A stretch of DNA of 45,924 nucleotides from an uncultured beta proteobacterium. GTDB taxonomy: Bacteria > Pseudomonadota > Gammaproteobacteria > Burkholderiales > Burkholderiaceae_C. The translations under genes and the position numbers were made by a program. Below are positions 24,304-33,285 of the stretch, in pieces (the stretch's first letter is position 1; each line of letters opens with the position of its first letter). Below the pieces are notes generated by a model that was not told the DNA's origin, did not search any database, and saw only the letters and a list, made by a program, of their open reading frames with translations. The DNA lies in the NCBI GenBank assembly GCA_903828665.1, contig CAIKMZ010000045.1:1-45924 (forward strand), in the 5' to 3' direction.

Positions 24304-26475
24304 ATGCCACGCCAACTCTTCGTCACCACCGCCCTGCCCTACGCCAACGGCAACTTCCACATCGGCCACATCATGGAGTACATCCAAGCCGACATCTGGG
24401 TGCGCTACCAGCGGATGATGGGCAACGTGGTGCACTTTGTCTGCGCCGACGACGCGCACGGCGCGCCGATCATGATCGCGGCCGAAAAGGTCGGCAAGAC
24501 GCCGCAGCAGTTCGTGGCCGACATCGCGGCCGGTCGCAAGCCGTATCTGGACGGCTTTCACATCGGCTTTGACAACTGGCATTCGACCGATGGCGCGGAG
24601 AACCATGCGCTGGCGCAGGCGATCTACCGCGACCTGAAGGCCAACGGGCTGATCGCAACGCGCGTCATCGCGCAGTTCTTCGACACCGAGAAGAACATGT
24701 TCCTGCCGGACCGCTTCATCAAGGGCGAATGCCCGAAGTGCGGCGCCAAGGACCAGTACGGCGACAACTGCGAAGTCTGCGGCGCCGTCTACAGCCCGAC
24801 CGAACTCAAGAACCCCTATTCTGCGCTGACCGGCGTGACACCCGTGCTGCGCGACTCGGAGCATTACTTCTTCAAGCTCTCCGACCCGCGCTGCGCCGCG
24901 TTCCTGGAGAAGTGGACGCAGGGCAGCAATGCGCGCGGCCAGACCCACCTGCAAAGCGAGGTCTACAACAAGATCAAGGAATGGCTGCTGCCCGACGAGA
25001 ACGGCAAGCGCGACCTCGGCGACTGGGACATCAGCCGTGACGCGCCCTACTTCGGCATCGAGATCCCGGACGCGCCGGGCAAGTACTTCTACGTCTGGCT
25101 CGATGCGCCGATCGGCTACCTGGCCTCGCTCGAGAACCGCTTCGTCAAGCTCGCCGGCGACGCCGAGACCGGATCGCAGGCCTACCACGCCTTCATGGCC
25201 GACCCGGCGACCGAGCAGTACCACTTCATCGGCAAGGACATCATCACCTTCCACACGCTGTTCTGGCCCGCCATGCTGCATTTCAGCGGGCGCAAGACGC
25301 CCAACGCGGTGTTCGTGCACGGTTTCCTGACCGTCAACAGCGAGAAGATGAGCAAGAGCCGCGGCACCGGCCTGGACCCGCTCAAATACCTGAGCCTGGG
25401 AATGAACCCGGAATGGCTGCGCTACTACATCGCGGCCAAGCTCAACGGCCGCAACGAAGACGTCGAATTCAGCCCGGAAGACTTCATGGCGCGCGTCAAC
25501 AGCGACCTGGTCGGCAAGTACATCAACATCGCGTCCCGCGCCGCCGGCTTCATCGCCAAGCGCTTCGACGGCCGGCTCGGCGAGATCACGGCCGACGGCA
25601 GCGCGCTGCTGACGCTGCTGCGCGCGCAGCGGCTCGCGATCGAGGAACTGTTCGAAGACCGCGAGTACGCCAAGGCGCTGCGCGAAACCATGCTGCTGGC
25701 CGATCGCGTCAACGAATATGTGGACGCCAACAAGCCCTGGGAACTGGCCAAGCAGGCGGGCATGGACGCGCGATTGCACGATGTCTGCACCGTCTGCATC
25801 GAAGCCTTCGCCATGCTCACGGCCTACCTCAAGCCCGTGCTGCCCATGCTCGCGTCGCAGGTCGAGGGCTTCCTCGCCGTTGCACCGCTGAGCTTCGCCA
25901 GTGTCGAGCAGGAACTCGGCACCGGCCACCGCATCGGCAGCTACCAGCACCTGATGCAGCGCGTCGACATCAAACAACTCGAAGCGCTGTTCGAGGCGCC
26001 CGCCGTTGCCGAACCGGAGAAGCTGCTGCCCGGCGGCGAACCAGTCGCCCACACGGTCGGCGCTGTCGCGTCCTCCCTGCCCCCCGAGGGGGCCGTCCTC
26101 GCCTTGGGGCGGCCCGGCGGCGAGGCGATTGCTGGTCCCATCGGCATCGAGGACTTCAGCAAGATCGACCTGCGCATCGCCCGCATCGTGAACTGCGAGC
26201 CGGTCGAAGGCTCGACCAAGCTGCTGCGCCTGACCCTGGACGCCGGCGAGGGCCGCACGCGCAACGTCTTCAGCGGCATCGCCGGCTCGTGCAAGCCGGC
26301 CGACCTGATCGGCAAGCTCACCGTGCTGGTGGCGAACCTGGCGCCGCGCAAGATGAAGTTCGGCATCAGCGAAGGGATGGTGCTCGCCGCCAGCCACGCC
26401 GACGAAATAGCCAACCCCGGCATCTACGTTCTCGAACCCACCGACGGCGCGCAGCCCGGCATGCGGGTTCACTAG
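24304..26475 (+). CDS. metG: Methionyl-tRNA synthetase with C-terminal tRNA-binding domain
   Basis: The 723-residue enzyme charges tRNA-Met. The catalytic domain has the HIGH motif in [10 protein letters not shown], a zinc-knuckle insertion ([21 protein letters not shown]) and the KMSKS loop ([10 protein letters not shown]). A helical anticodon-binding domain follows, with WELAKQ. An EMAP/Trbp111 dimerisation domain ends the protein ([20 protein letters not shown]). Between the last two domains, residues ~590-607 read [18 protein letters not shown]. This is encoded by a GC-rich repeat of the kind found scattered in Comamonadaceae, so a mobile repeat has been absorbed into the linker. The gene should be functional. 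Confidence 0.97.
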   Translation: MPRQLFVTTALPYANGNFHIGHIMEYIQADIWVRYQRMMGNVVHFVCADDAHGAPIMIAAEKVGKTPQQFVADIAAGRKPYLDGFHIGFDNWHSTDGAENHALAQAIYRDLKANGLIATRVIAQFFDTEKNMFLPDRFIKGECPKCGAKDQYGDNCEVCGAVYSPTELKNPYSALTGVTPVLRDSEHYFFKLSDPRCAAFLEKWTQGSNARGQTHLQSEVYNKIKEWLLPDENGKRDLGDWDISRDAPYFGIEIPDAPGKYFYVWLDAPIGYLASLENRFVKLAGDAETGSQAYHAFMADPATEQYHFIGKDIITFHTLFWPAMLHFSGRKTPNAVFVHGFLTVNSEKMSKSRGTGLDPLKYLSLGMNPEWLRYYIAAKLNGRNEDVEFSPEDFMARVNSDLVGKYINIASRAAGFIAKRFDGRLGEITADGSALLTLLRAQRLAIEELFEDREYAKALRETMLLADRVNEYVDANKPWELAKQAGMDARLHDVCTVCIEAFAMLTAYLKPVLPMLASQVEGFLAVAPLSFASVEQELGTGHRIGSYQHLMQRVDIKQLEALFEAPAVAEPEKLLPGGEPVAHTVGAVASSLPPEGAVLALGRPGGEAIAGPIGIEDFSKIDLRIARIVNCEPVEGSTKLLRLTLDAGEGRTRNVFSGIAGSCKPADLIGKLTVLVANLAPRKMKFGISEGMVLAASHADEIANPGIYVLEPTDGAQPGMRVH
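26071..26125. repeat. In-frame dispersed repeat inside the metG linker
   Basis: The 55 bases include a strong hairpin GCCCCC-CGA-GGGGGC and then GCCTTGGGGCGGCCCGGCGG. From memory this matches a dispersed Comamonadaceae repeat usually seen between genes or in protein linkers. Here it adds about 18 codons without shifting the frame. Confidence 0.6.
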
Positions 26476-26551
26476 TTCCGCCAAGCCCCTCCGGTCCATT
26501 TCCTGCACTCTGGCCGATACCCAGGGTGTCTTGTCGCGTCTGAACAAACAT

Positions 26552-26583
26552 CTTGTAAGCAAGTGTGATTACAATAACATTAT
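26552..26583 (+). promoter_or_regulatory. Candidate promoter/operator for the RHH gene and the Ehr operon
   Basis: An AT-rich island lies 16-47 bases before the ribbon-helix-helix gene. It holds a small inverted repeat CTTG-TAAG-CAAG (26552-26563), a good -10-like TACAAT (26570-26575) and another AT-rich CATTAT. RHH repressors often bind short palindromes at their own promoter, so autoregulation is plausible. No convincing -35 box was found. Confidence 0.35.
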
Positions 26584-26598
26584 CATGAAAGACACATC

Positions 26599-26808
26599 AT
26601 GGAACTAAAAACCGCGCGACTGACTGTTCTGGTGGATCCGGCCAAGAAGAAGGCTTTCGAGGCGCTGTGCGCGAGCCAGGACCTGACGCCGTCGCAGGTC
26701 GTGCGCCGCCTGATCCGCGACTACCTCGTGCATTACGGCGTGGAGTTCGTCCCCAGCGGCCTGAGCGCGGCAGACGACGCCGCTGCCGACCCGACGCAAA
26801 AGCCCTGA
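26599..26808 (+). CDS. Ribbon-helix-helix (CopG/Arc-like) transcription factor
   Basis: The 69-residue protein begins ELKTARLTVLVDPAKKKAFE and continues CASQDLTPSQVVRRLIRDYLVHYG. That is one N-terminal beta strand and two helices in RHH order, with a TPSQ turn typical of the second helix start. RHH proteins bind DNA as dimers through the paired strands. It ends 20 bases before the first gene of the Ehr-like operon. It is not accompanied by a toxin gene, so I read it as a local regulator rather than an antitoxin. Confidence 0.8.
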   Translation: MELKTARLTVLVDPAKKKAFEALCASQDLTPSQVVRRLIRDYLVHYGVEFVPSGLSAADDAAADPTQKP

Positions 26809-26827
26809 GAGCCGGCGACCCGAAGTC

Positions 26828-28831
26828 ATGATCCAGCTGATCTGGGCCGTTCTCGTGCTGTTGCTCGGCGCTGGGCTATGCTTGGCCCCGCTGGGCAACC
26901 GCACGCGCGCCGGCATCGGCGTCGCCTCGCAACTGCTTGCCACGGCGCTGGTCTGGCACACGCTGGCGCCGGTGCTGTTCGGCGGTGCCACGGTCCGCGG
27001 CGAACTGGCCTGGTCCTATCCGGTGGGAACGCTGCGCATCGAGCTCGACGCGCTGGGCGCCTTCTTCCTGGCCTGGGCCATGCCGATGACGCTGCTCGGC
27101 AGCGTCTACGCGCTGGGCTACATGCGGCCCTTCTTCGATTCCACACGCCACCTCGGAGTGCACTACGCGCTGCTGAACCTGACCTCGCTGTCCTTCGTGC
27201 TGGTCTACACGGCGCAGCACGCGCTGGTCTTCCTGCTCGGCTGGGAGATCGCGGCACTCGCCGCCTGGCTGCTCGTGATCTGGGACTTCACGAACCAGAA
27301 AGTGCGATTCGCCGGCTTCAACTACCTGGTCTCGACGCACCTGGGCCTGATCTTTCTGGTGGCGGCCTTCATGATCCTGTACGCGCATTCGGCTTCCTGG
27401 GACCTGGCGCAGTTCGGGCGCTGGCTGCAGGACAACACCGGCTCCGAGCGCGACCTGGTGTTCCTTCTGCTGGTGGCGAGCTTCGGTCTTAAATCCGCGT
27501 TCTTCCCCTTTCACTCCTGGCTGCCGCGCGCCCACGCTGCCGCGCCGGCCCACGTCTCGGCGCTGATGTCGGGCGTCATCCACAAGGCCGGCCTGTACGC
27601 GCTGGTGCGCTTCGTGTTCCTGATCGGGCGACCGGACGAATGGATGGGCTGGTTCCTAATCGGCTTCTCCGCGCTCTCGGCGCTGGTCGGGGCGCTCTAC
27701 ACGGTCGGGCAGCGCGACTTGAAGCGCCTGCTCGGCTACTCGTCGACCGAGAACGTCGGCATTGCCGGCATCGGATTTGGCGTGGGCTGCCTGGGCCTGA
27801 GCTGGAACCAGCCGGCGCTGGTGGCGCTGGGCTTTGCCGGCGGCCTGATGCACGTGCTCAACCATGCCTTCTTCAAGTGCCAGTTGTTCTACGCCGCGGG
27901 CGCCGTCTACCAGGCCAGCCATACCGTGGACATGGAGCGCCTGGGCGGCCTCTCACGCCTGATGCCGTGGACGGCGCTGAGCTTTCTGCTCGGCGGTGTG
28001 GCGATCTCGGGACTGCCGCCGCTCAACGGCTTCACCGGCGAGTTCGTGATCTATTCGGCCCTCTTCAACAGCGCGGCAATCGGCGTCTGGGCCAAGGTCG
28101 CGCTGTGCGCGGCCGGCGCGCTGCTGGCCTTTGTCGGCGCCGTCTCGGCGCTGAGCATCACGCGCGCCTTCGGCGTCGTCTTCCTCGGAAAGGCGCGCGA
28201 TGCCAGCGTGCACGCGCCGGGCGAGATCAGCCGCTGGATGCTGCTGCCGATGGGCTTGCACGGCGTGGGCGTCGTCGTGCTCGGCGTCGCGCCGGTGCTG
28301 GGCTTCATGCTGGTGCAGCGAGCGACCGCCATCGCGCTGGCCCTGCTGCCGGCCTCGCGCATCGATGTGCTGCAACCGATCGCCGATACGCTGGGCCGGG
28401 TCGGCCTCATTTCCGCCGCGCTCGCGCTTGTCATTGCGCTGCTGTGGTGGCTGCGTCCGCGCGTGCCGTCCGCGCCTACGGCGCAGCGCCCGACCTGGGG
28501 CTGCGGCTACATCGCGCCGAATGCGCGCATGCAGTACACGGGCTCAGGCTTCTCGTGGGATTTCAGCGCGCGCTTTCGCGGCGTGCTGCTGATGCTGCAG
28601 CGGCAAAAGGCGCCGGCGGGCTATTTCCCGAGCGACAGTTACGTCGTCACCGATTGCGTCGATGCCGTGGAGCGGCGCGTCTTCTCGGTCGTCGCCAACG
28701 GCGATCTCTCGGCCAAGACTTGGTCGCGCTGGCTGCGCGAGGATGACCCGCGCATTGCCTTCGGCGTGGCGCTGGTCGCCATCGTCGCCATCGCCGGCCT
28801 GGTGGTCCTGAGCACGGGAGCGCTGCCGTGA
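26828..28831 (+). CDS. hyfB: Ehr/hydrogenase-4-like antiporter subunit (HyfB, NuoL-type)
   Basis: This 667-residue polytopic membrane protein belongs to the Mrp antiporter/NuoL family. The proton-path residues are kept: Glu140 in LGWEIAAL, Lys222 in FGLKSAFFPFHSWLP and Lys350 in HAFFKCQLF. The C-terminal region has the HyfB-type TWGCGY motif and a late hydrophobic segment. It should move protons (or Na+) as part of a complex I-like machine. It opens a run of six tightly packed genes; the next start (GTG) overlaps its TGA. The name hydrogenase describes ancestry only, since the large subunit of this operon lacks NiFe ligands. Confidence 0.9.
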   Translation: MIQLIWAVLVLLLGAGLCLAPLGNRTRAGIGVASQLLATALVWHTLAPVLFGGATVRGELAWSYPVGTLRIELDALGAFFLAWAMPMTLLGSVYALGYMRPFFDSTRHLGVHYALLNLTSLSFVLVYTAQHALVFLLGWEIAALAAWLLVIWDFTNQKVRFAGFNYLVSTHLGLIFLVAAFMILYAHSASWDLAQFGRWLQDNTGSERDLVFLLLVASFGLKSAFFPFHSWLPRAHAAAPAHVSALMSGVIHKAGLYALVRFVFLIGRPDEWMGWFLIGFSALSALVGALYTVGQRDLKRLLGYSSTENVGIAGIGFGVGCLGLSWNQPALVALGFAGGLMHVLNHAFFKCQLFYAAGAVYQASHTVDMERLGGLSRLMPWTALSFLLGGVAISGLPPLNGFTGEFVIYSALFNSAAIGVWAKVALCAAGALLAFVGAVSALSITRAFGVVFLGKARDASVHAPGEISRWMLLPMGLHGVGVVVLGVAPVLGFMLVQRATAIALALLPASRIDVLQPIADTLGRVGLISAALALVIALLWWLRPRVPSAPTAQRPTWGCGYIAPNARMQYTGSGFSWDFSARFRGVLLMLQRQKAPAGYFPSDSYVVTDCVDAVERRVFSVVANGDLSAKTWSRWLREDDPRIAFGVALVAIVAIAGLVVLSTGALP

Positions 28832-29757
28832 GCCCGATGCTGATCCTGACGCTCGCCCACGTGCTGATCGCGCTGGCCATGCCGGTGCTGCTGCCCGGCC
28901 TCGTGAACCGCACCAAGTCGCTGTGGGCCGGACGCAAGGGTCCGGGCCTGCTGCAGCCGCTGTGGGACCTGCTGCGCCTGCTGCACAAGCGGCCGGTCTA
29001 CAGCGCGGTGACAACGCCGCTGTTTCGCGCCGGGCCCTGGGTGGTGCTGGCGGGCAGCGTGCTCGCCGCCCTGATCGCCCCGATCCTGGGCGCGCTCGCG
29101 CCGCTGCAGTTCAGCCACGACTTCATTTTCTTCGCCTACACGCTGGGCCTGGCGCGCCTGTTCCTGATGCTCTCGGCGCTCGACGTCGGCAGTTCCTTCG
29201 AAGGCATGGGCGCGGCGCGCGAGGCCTCGTTCACGAGCTACATCGAGCCCGCGCTGTTCCTTCTGATCGGCTCGGCCCTGGTCGCGGGCGGCGGCAGCAG
29301 CTTTGCCGAGCTGATCGGCGGCCTGCAGCGCAGCGACGCCTTCGTCTGGCTGGCGCCGCCAACGGTCCTCGTGCTGTTGGTTCTGCTGCAGGCCGAGGCC
29401 GCCCGCGTGCCGGTGGACGACCCGCTGACGCACCTCGAACTGACCATGATCCACGAAGTCATGATCCTCGACCACAGCGGCCCCGAGCTGGCCGCCATGC
29501 AGTACGCGGCCGGCCTGAAGATGACAATCTACGCCGGCCTGATCGCGGCGCTGCTCAATCCCTTCGATGTTGCCACCGCGCCGCTGGCCGCCGTGCCCGC
29601 TGCGCTGCTCATCATGGCGCTGGTGGCCGTCGCTGTGGGCTGCGTCGAATCCCTGACGGCTCGCCTCCGCATGAGCCTGGTGCCGCGCTACCTGATGCTG
29701 GCGAGCCTGCTCGCGGCGCTGTGCCTGGGCGGCGCCGGCTGGCTGGTGAGGTCCTGA
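28828..29757 (+). CDS. hyfC: Ehr/hydrogenase-4-like subunit C (HyfC, NuoH-type)
   Basis: The 309-residue membrane protein is NuoH/HyfC-like: NRTKSLWAGRKGPGLLQPLW near the first loop, and EAARVPVDDPLTHLELTMI with HEVMILDHSGPE in the acidic loop that faces the hydrophilic arm. In complex I and group 4 hydrogenases this subunit links redox chemistry to the ion-pumping modules. It has about eight spans and starts with GTG overlapping the previous stop. ATG 28837 is a possible alternative. The end overlaps the next gene by one base. Confidence 0.9.
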   Translation: MSPMLILTLAHVLIALAMPVLLPGLVNRTKSLWAGRKGPGLLQPLWDLLRLLHKRPVYSAVTTPLFRAGPWVVLAGSVLAALIAPILGALAPLQFSHDFIFFAYTLGLARLFLMLSALDVGSSFEGMGAAREASFTSYIEPALFLLIGSALVAGGGSSFAELIGGLQRSDAFVWLAPPTVLVLLVLLQAEAARVPVDDPLTHLELTMIHEVMILDHSGPELAAMQYAAGLKMTIYAGLIAALLNPFDVATAPLAAVPAALLIMALVAVAVGCVESLTARLRMSLVPRYLMLASLLAALCLGGAGWLVRS

Positions 29758-30350
29758 TGACGCTGCCGCTGATCGTCTTTCTGCTAGCTGCCGTGATCCC
29801 GGTCTTCTTCAGCAAGATCCGCGCGGCGCCGCTCTGGCTTGCCGTGCAGGCGCTGGCGCTGGGCTGGAACGCGGTCAACCACCACGGGCTGGATTCGCTG
29901 CATGCGCTGATCGCGCTGCTGGAGCTGCTGCTGCTGCGCGCTGCCATCGCACCGCTGCTGCTACGACGCGCCATCCAACAGCGGGCCTGGCCGAATCGGG
30001 ACCTGATGCCGTCGAACCTCTTCACCTGGGTTGTCGCCATCGCGCTGGTCGTGCTGGCGTTCAAGTTCGGCGCGCCGAGCATGGGCGACTACCAGGCCAT
30101 CACGCTGGGCGTCGTCGGCGCCACGGTGGCGGTCGCCCTGCTGCTGCTGGCCACCAACGACGCGCCGCCGGCGCAGCTGGTGGCCATGCTGTTCATGGAA
30201 AACGCGCTGGCGCTGTTCGAGTCGCTGTTTCCCGAGCCCTGGCCACTGCCGGTGCACGGGGCCCTGAGCGCCATCTACCTGCTGACGATCTTCGTCGGAA
30301 CCTGGCTTATCGGCACGCCCGATGCGCCGGTCGCGCAGGAGCACGCATGA
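29757..30350 (+). CDS. hyfE: Ehr/hydrogenase-4-like subunit E (HyfE, NuoK-like region)
   Basis: The 197-residue protein has about six spans and fits HyfE: ALIALLELLLLRAAIAPLLL with a buried Glu, NLFTWVVAIALVVLAFKFG, and LVAMLFMENALALFESLFPEP with two further membrane acids, as in NuoK-type proton paths. It begins in the last base of the hyfC stop and ends in an ATGA overlap with the next gene. HyfE is found in hydrogenase-4 and related complexes but not in complex I itself. Confidence 0.87.
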   Translation: MTLPLIVFLLAAVIPVFFSKIRAAPLWLAVQALALGWNAVNHHGLDSLHALIALLELLLLRAAIAPLLLRRAIQQRAWPNRDLMPSNLFTWVVAIALVVLAFKFGAPSMGDYQAITLGVVGATVAVALLLLATNDAPPAQLVAMLFMENALALFESLFPEPWPLPVHGALSAIYLLTIFVGTWLIGTPDAPVAQEHA

Positions 30351-31792
30351 GCGAAGACATGAACGCCATGAGCGCCGCGCTGGGCCACCCAGAACAAGCC
30401 ATCGCACCGACGCGCCACCTCTGGATCGGACCGGCGCTGGTGGCCGTGGCGCTGGCCACGCTGCTGCTGTGGATCGGCGTTTTCGTGCAGACGCCGCTGG
30501 CCGAGATGCCGCGCTACTACGTACAGCGCTACTTCGTGCTCGACGCCACCTCGATGCTATTCCTGCTCGTGATCAACAGCGTGTTCCTGGGCATCAGCGT
30601 CTACATGTCCTCGCGCGTCAAGACCTCGCAGATCCTGTCGGACAACATGCTCTCGCGCAGCGCGCTGACGCTGGCCTTCATGCTCGCGATGAACCTGGGC
30701 GTGATGGCCAACAACCTGCTGCTGCTGTGGGCCTTCATCGAGCTCACCACACTGTGCGCCGCGCCGCTGGTGGCGCAGGGCGACGCCGGCCGCGCGCGGC
30801 ACGTGGCCTGGAACTACCTGCTGTATTCGAGCATCTCGCTGGCGCTGACCTTCCTGGGCATCATGTGCCTGACGCGCTCGGCGCAATTGCAGGGCCTGGA
30901 GCTGAACTTCGCGCTCGACCAGATGGGGCGCCACATCGCCGTGACCGGCGACAGCTGGCAGCGCCTGGGTCTGGCGCTGATGCTGTTCGGCCTGGGCAGC
31001 AAACTCGGCCTGGCGCCGCTCTACAACTGGATGCCCGAGACCTACGAAGCCGCGCCGAGCAGCACCAGCGCGCTGCTGGCGGCCGTGCAGTTCAACATCA
31101 GCGTGGTGGCCGTGTTTCGCATCCTGCACGTGTTTCGCGGCCAGGACCCGGCCTTCCTGTCGCACGAGCTGCTGTTCATGGGCTGCCTGTCCCTGCTGGT
31201 GGCGGCGGTCCAGGTGATGGCGGCGCACAGCTACAAGCGCCTGGTGGCCTATGCCTGCGTCAGCTCCTCGGGTGTGATCGCGATCGGCCTCTCGGTGGGC
31301 AAGCTCGCCGCCTACGGCGTGCTGCTCTACATCGTGAGCAACGCGTTCGTCAAGGCGCTGCTCTTCCTGACCGCAGGGCGCCTGCGCGCGATCTACCACA
31401 GCAACGAGATCAAGTCGCTCAGCGGCGTGATCCGCGTGCTGCCGTTCTCGGGCCTGCTGTTCGCGGTGGGCATCTTCGCGCTGCTGGGCTTTCCGCCCTT
31501 CGGCAGCTTTCTGGCCGAAATGCTGATCCTCTCGGGCATCGTGCAGTCGGGCAACCTGATCGCCTTCACGCTGATGTGCACCATGCTGACCATCATCTTC
31601 GTCGCCACCGGGCGCTCGATCTTCCCGATGCTCTGGGGACCGTCGAACTGGCAGGGCCCGACCGTCCATGAAACCTGGGTCACGACCGTGCCCAAGCTCG
31701 GCTTCGTGCTGGTGCTGCTCGTGCTCGGCCTGTACACGCCGGCCGCGCTGAGCCAGTTGCTGGTGCAGGTGGCGCAATCGATCGGAGGCTGA
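30347..31792 (+). CDS. hyfF: Ehr/hydrogenase-4-like antiporter subunit (HyfF, NuoN-type)
   Basis: This 481-residue second antiporter-like subunit keeps the pump residues: Glu132 in WAFIELTTL, Lys219 in LGSKLGLAPLYNWMPETYE and Lys336 in NAFVKALLFL. It has about 14 spans. HyfD, the third antiporter of E. coli hydrogenase-4, has no counterpart here, so this complex should have two pump modules of this kind. It is separated from hyfG by two bases, with GGAGG before the hyfG start. Confidence 0.9.
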   Translation: MSEDMNAMSAALGHPEQAIAPTRHLWIGPALVAVALATLLLWIGVFVQTPLAEMPRYYVQRYFVLDATSMLFLLVINSVFLGISVYMSSRVKTSQILSDNMLSRSALTLAFMLAMNLGVMANNLLLLWAFIELTTLCAAPLVAQGDAGRARHVAWNYLLYSSISLALTFLGIMCLTRSAQLQGLELNFALDQMGRHIAVTGDSWQRLGLALMLFGLGSKLGLAPLYNWMPETYEAAPSSTSALLAAVQFNISVVAVFRILHVFRGQDPAFLSHELLFMGCLSLLVAAVQVMAAHSYKRLVAYACVSSSGVIAIGLSVGKLAAYGVLLYIVSNAFVKALLFLTAGRLRAIYHSNEIKSLSGVIRVLPFSGLLFAVGIFALLGFPPFGSFLAEMLILSGIVQSGNLIAFTLMCTMLTIIFVATGRSIFPMLWGPSNWQGPTVHETWVTTVPKLGFVLVLLVLGLYTPAALSQLLVQVAQSIGG

Positions 31793-31794
31793 CG

Positions 31795-33273
31795 ATGACA
31801 CCCCATCCGCCCCTGCTGCTGATCGCCACGCGCGAACTGGAGACGCTCACGCTCGACGCATGGGCCGCGCGCTGCGCGCAGTACCTCGGCGCCGGCGCGC
31901 GCCTGCTGACGCTGTTCGGCCGCTCGACCGACGGCGACCAGGCCATCACCACCGCGCTGCTGCAGGATTCGGACGGCGCGCTGCGCGTGCTGCGCGGCAG
32001 CGGCGCACGCGGACAGTTCTTCGCCTCGCTCACGCCGCAATTCCCGGCCGCCCAGATGGCCGAGCGCGAGCTGTGGGAGCAGACCGGCCTGGTGCCGCGC
32101 GGCCACCGCTGGCTGAAACCCGTGCGCTACGAGGGCGCGCGCCAGCAGCGCATGCACGAACACCTCTTCTTCACGGTGCGCGGCCAGGAGGTGCACGAGG
32201 TCGGCGTCGGCCCGATCCATGCCAGCGTGATCGAGCCCGGCCATTTCCGCTTCATGTGCCACGGTGAGAAGGTTCATCACCTCGAAATCCAGCTCGGTTA
32301 CCAGCACCGCGGCATCGAGGCGCAGCTGCTGCGCCGCCCCGCGCTGTCGCTCTCGCCGCTGGTCGAGTCGATCGTCGGCGACAGCAGCGTCGCCTACGCC
32401 TGGGGCTATTGCGCTGCGGTGGAAGCGCTCAGCCGCACCGGCGTGAGCGCGGGGGCGCAGGCGCAGCGCGGCGTCGCGCTGGAGATGGAGCGCATCGCCA
32501 TGCACCTGGCCACCCTCAATGGCCTGGCGACCGACATCGCCTTCCTGCAGGGCGGCGCCAGCTACGGGCGATTGCGCACCGCCATCATCAACGCCAGCAT
32601 GCGCGTCTGCGGCAGCCGCTTCGGCCGCGGCTGGCTGCGCCCGGGCGGCGTGCGCAGCGCGATCGACGACGCCCTGCGGCAGGACCTGCTCGCGACCCTT
32701 TCCGACTTTGCGCGCGACCTCGCGCAGGTCAACACGCTGATGCTCGAATCACGCAGCGTGCAATCGCGCTTCCAGGGCACCGGCATCGTCAGCCAGAAGG
32801 CGGCGCAGGACATCGGCCTGAGCGGCGTGGTGGCGCGCGCCAGCGGCGTGGCGTTCGATACGCGCGTCGGCTTGGCCGCAACGCCCTACGAAGCGCAGCC
32901 GGTGACGCTGCTGACCGAGAGCAGCGGCGACTGCTGGGCGCGCATGCAGCTGCGCATGCGCGAGATCGACGAATCGGTGCGCTGGCTGCAATCCGTATTG
33001 CAGACGGCGCCGCACGCCGAGGCAATCGCACTGCCGCTGGCCGCGCCGCTCGCGCCGGACCATTTGTGCCTCTCGATCGTCGAGGGTTTTCGCGGGCCGG
33101 TGATCCAGGCGCTGGAGACCGGTGCCGATGGCCGACTCGTGCATTACAAGCTGCAGGACCCCTCGCTGCAGAACTGGTTCGGCCTGGCGCTCGCCGTGCG
33201 CGACAACGAGATTTCTGATTTTCCGATCTGCAACAAGAGCTTTGACCTGTCCTACTGCGGCAACGATCTTTAG
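31795..33273 (+). CDS. hyfG: Ehr large subunit (HyfG/NuoCD-like) lacking the NiFe-binding cysteines
   Basis: The 492-residue protein joins a NuoC-like domain (~1-115, ending ERELWEQTGLVPRGH) to a NuoD/hydrogenase large-subunit domain (VGVGPIHASVIEPGHF, LGYQHRGIEAQL). In hydrogenases, CxxC motifs at both ends hold the NiFe centre. Here the first site reads ESIVGDSSVAY, so the cysteines are Val194 and Ser197. The last one reads FDLSYCGNDL in place of DPCxxC, with Ser486 and a single displaced Cys488. It cannot bind NiFe in the known way. Complex I quinone-site residues are not obviously substituted in either. It is thus an Ehr-type subunit whose substrate is unknown. Confidence 0.9.
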   Translation: MTPHPPLLLIATRELETLTLDAWAARCAQYLGAGARLLTLFGRSTDGDQAITTALLQDSDGALRVLRGSGARGQFFASLTPQFPAAQMAERELWEQTGLVPRGHRWLKPVRYEGARQQRMHEHLFFTVRGQEVHEVGVGPIHASVIEPGHFRFMCHGEKVHHLEIQLGYQHRGIEAQLLRRPALSLSPLVESIVGDSSVAYAWGYCAAVEALSRTGVSAGAQAQRGVALEMERIAMHLATLNGLATDIAFLQGGASYGRLRTAIINASMRVCGSRFGRGWLRPGGVRSAIDDALRQDLLATLSDFARDLAQVNTLMLESRSVQSRFQGTGIVSQKAAQDIGLSGVVARASGVAFDTRVGLAATPYEAQPVTLLTESSGDCWARMQLRMREIDESVRWLQSVLQTAPHAEAIALPLAAPLAPDHLCLSIVEGFRGPVIQALETGADGRLVHYKLQDPSLQNWFGLALAVRDNEISDFPICNKSFDLSYCGNDL

Positions 33274-33285
33274 CAAGACACCCCC

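Noticed and set aside
26599-26808. RHH protein as an antitoxin
   Set aside because: No toxin-sized partner gene lies beside it; the next gene is hyfB.
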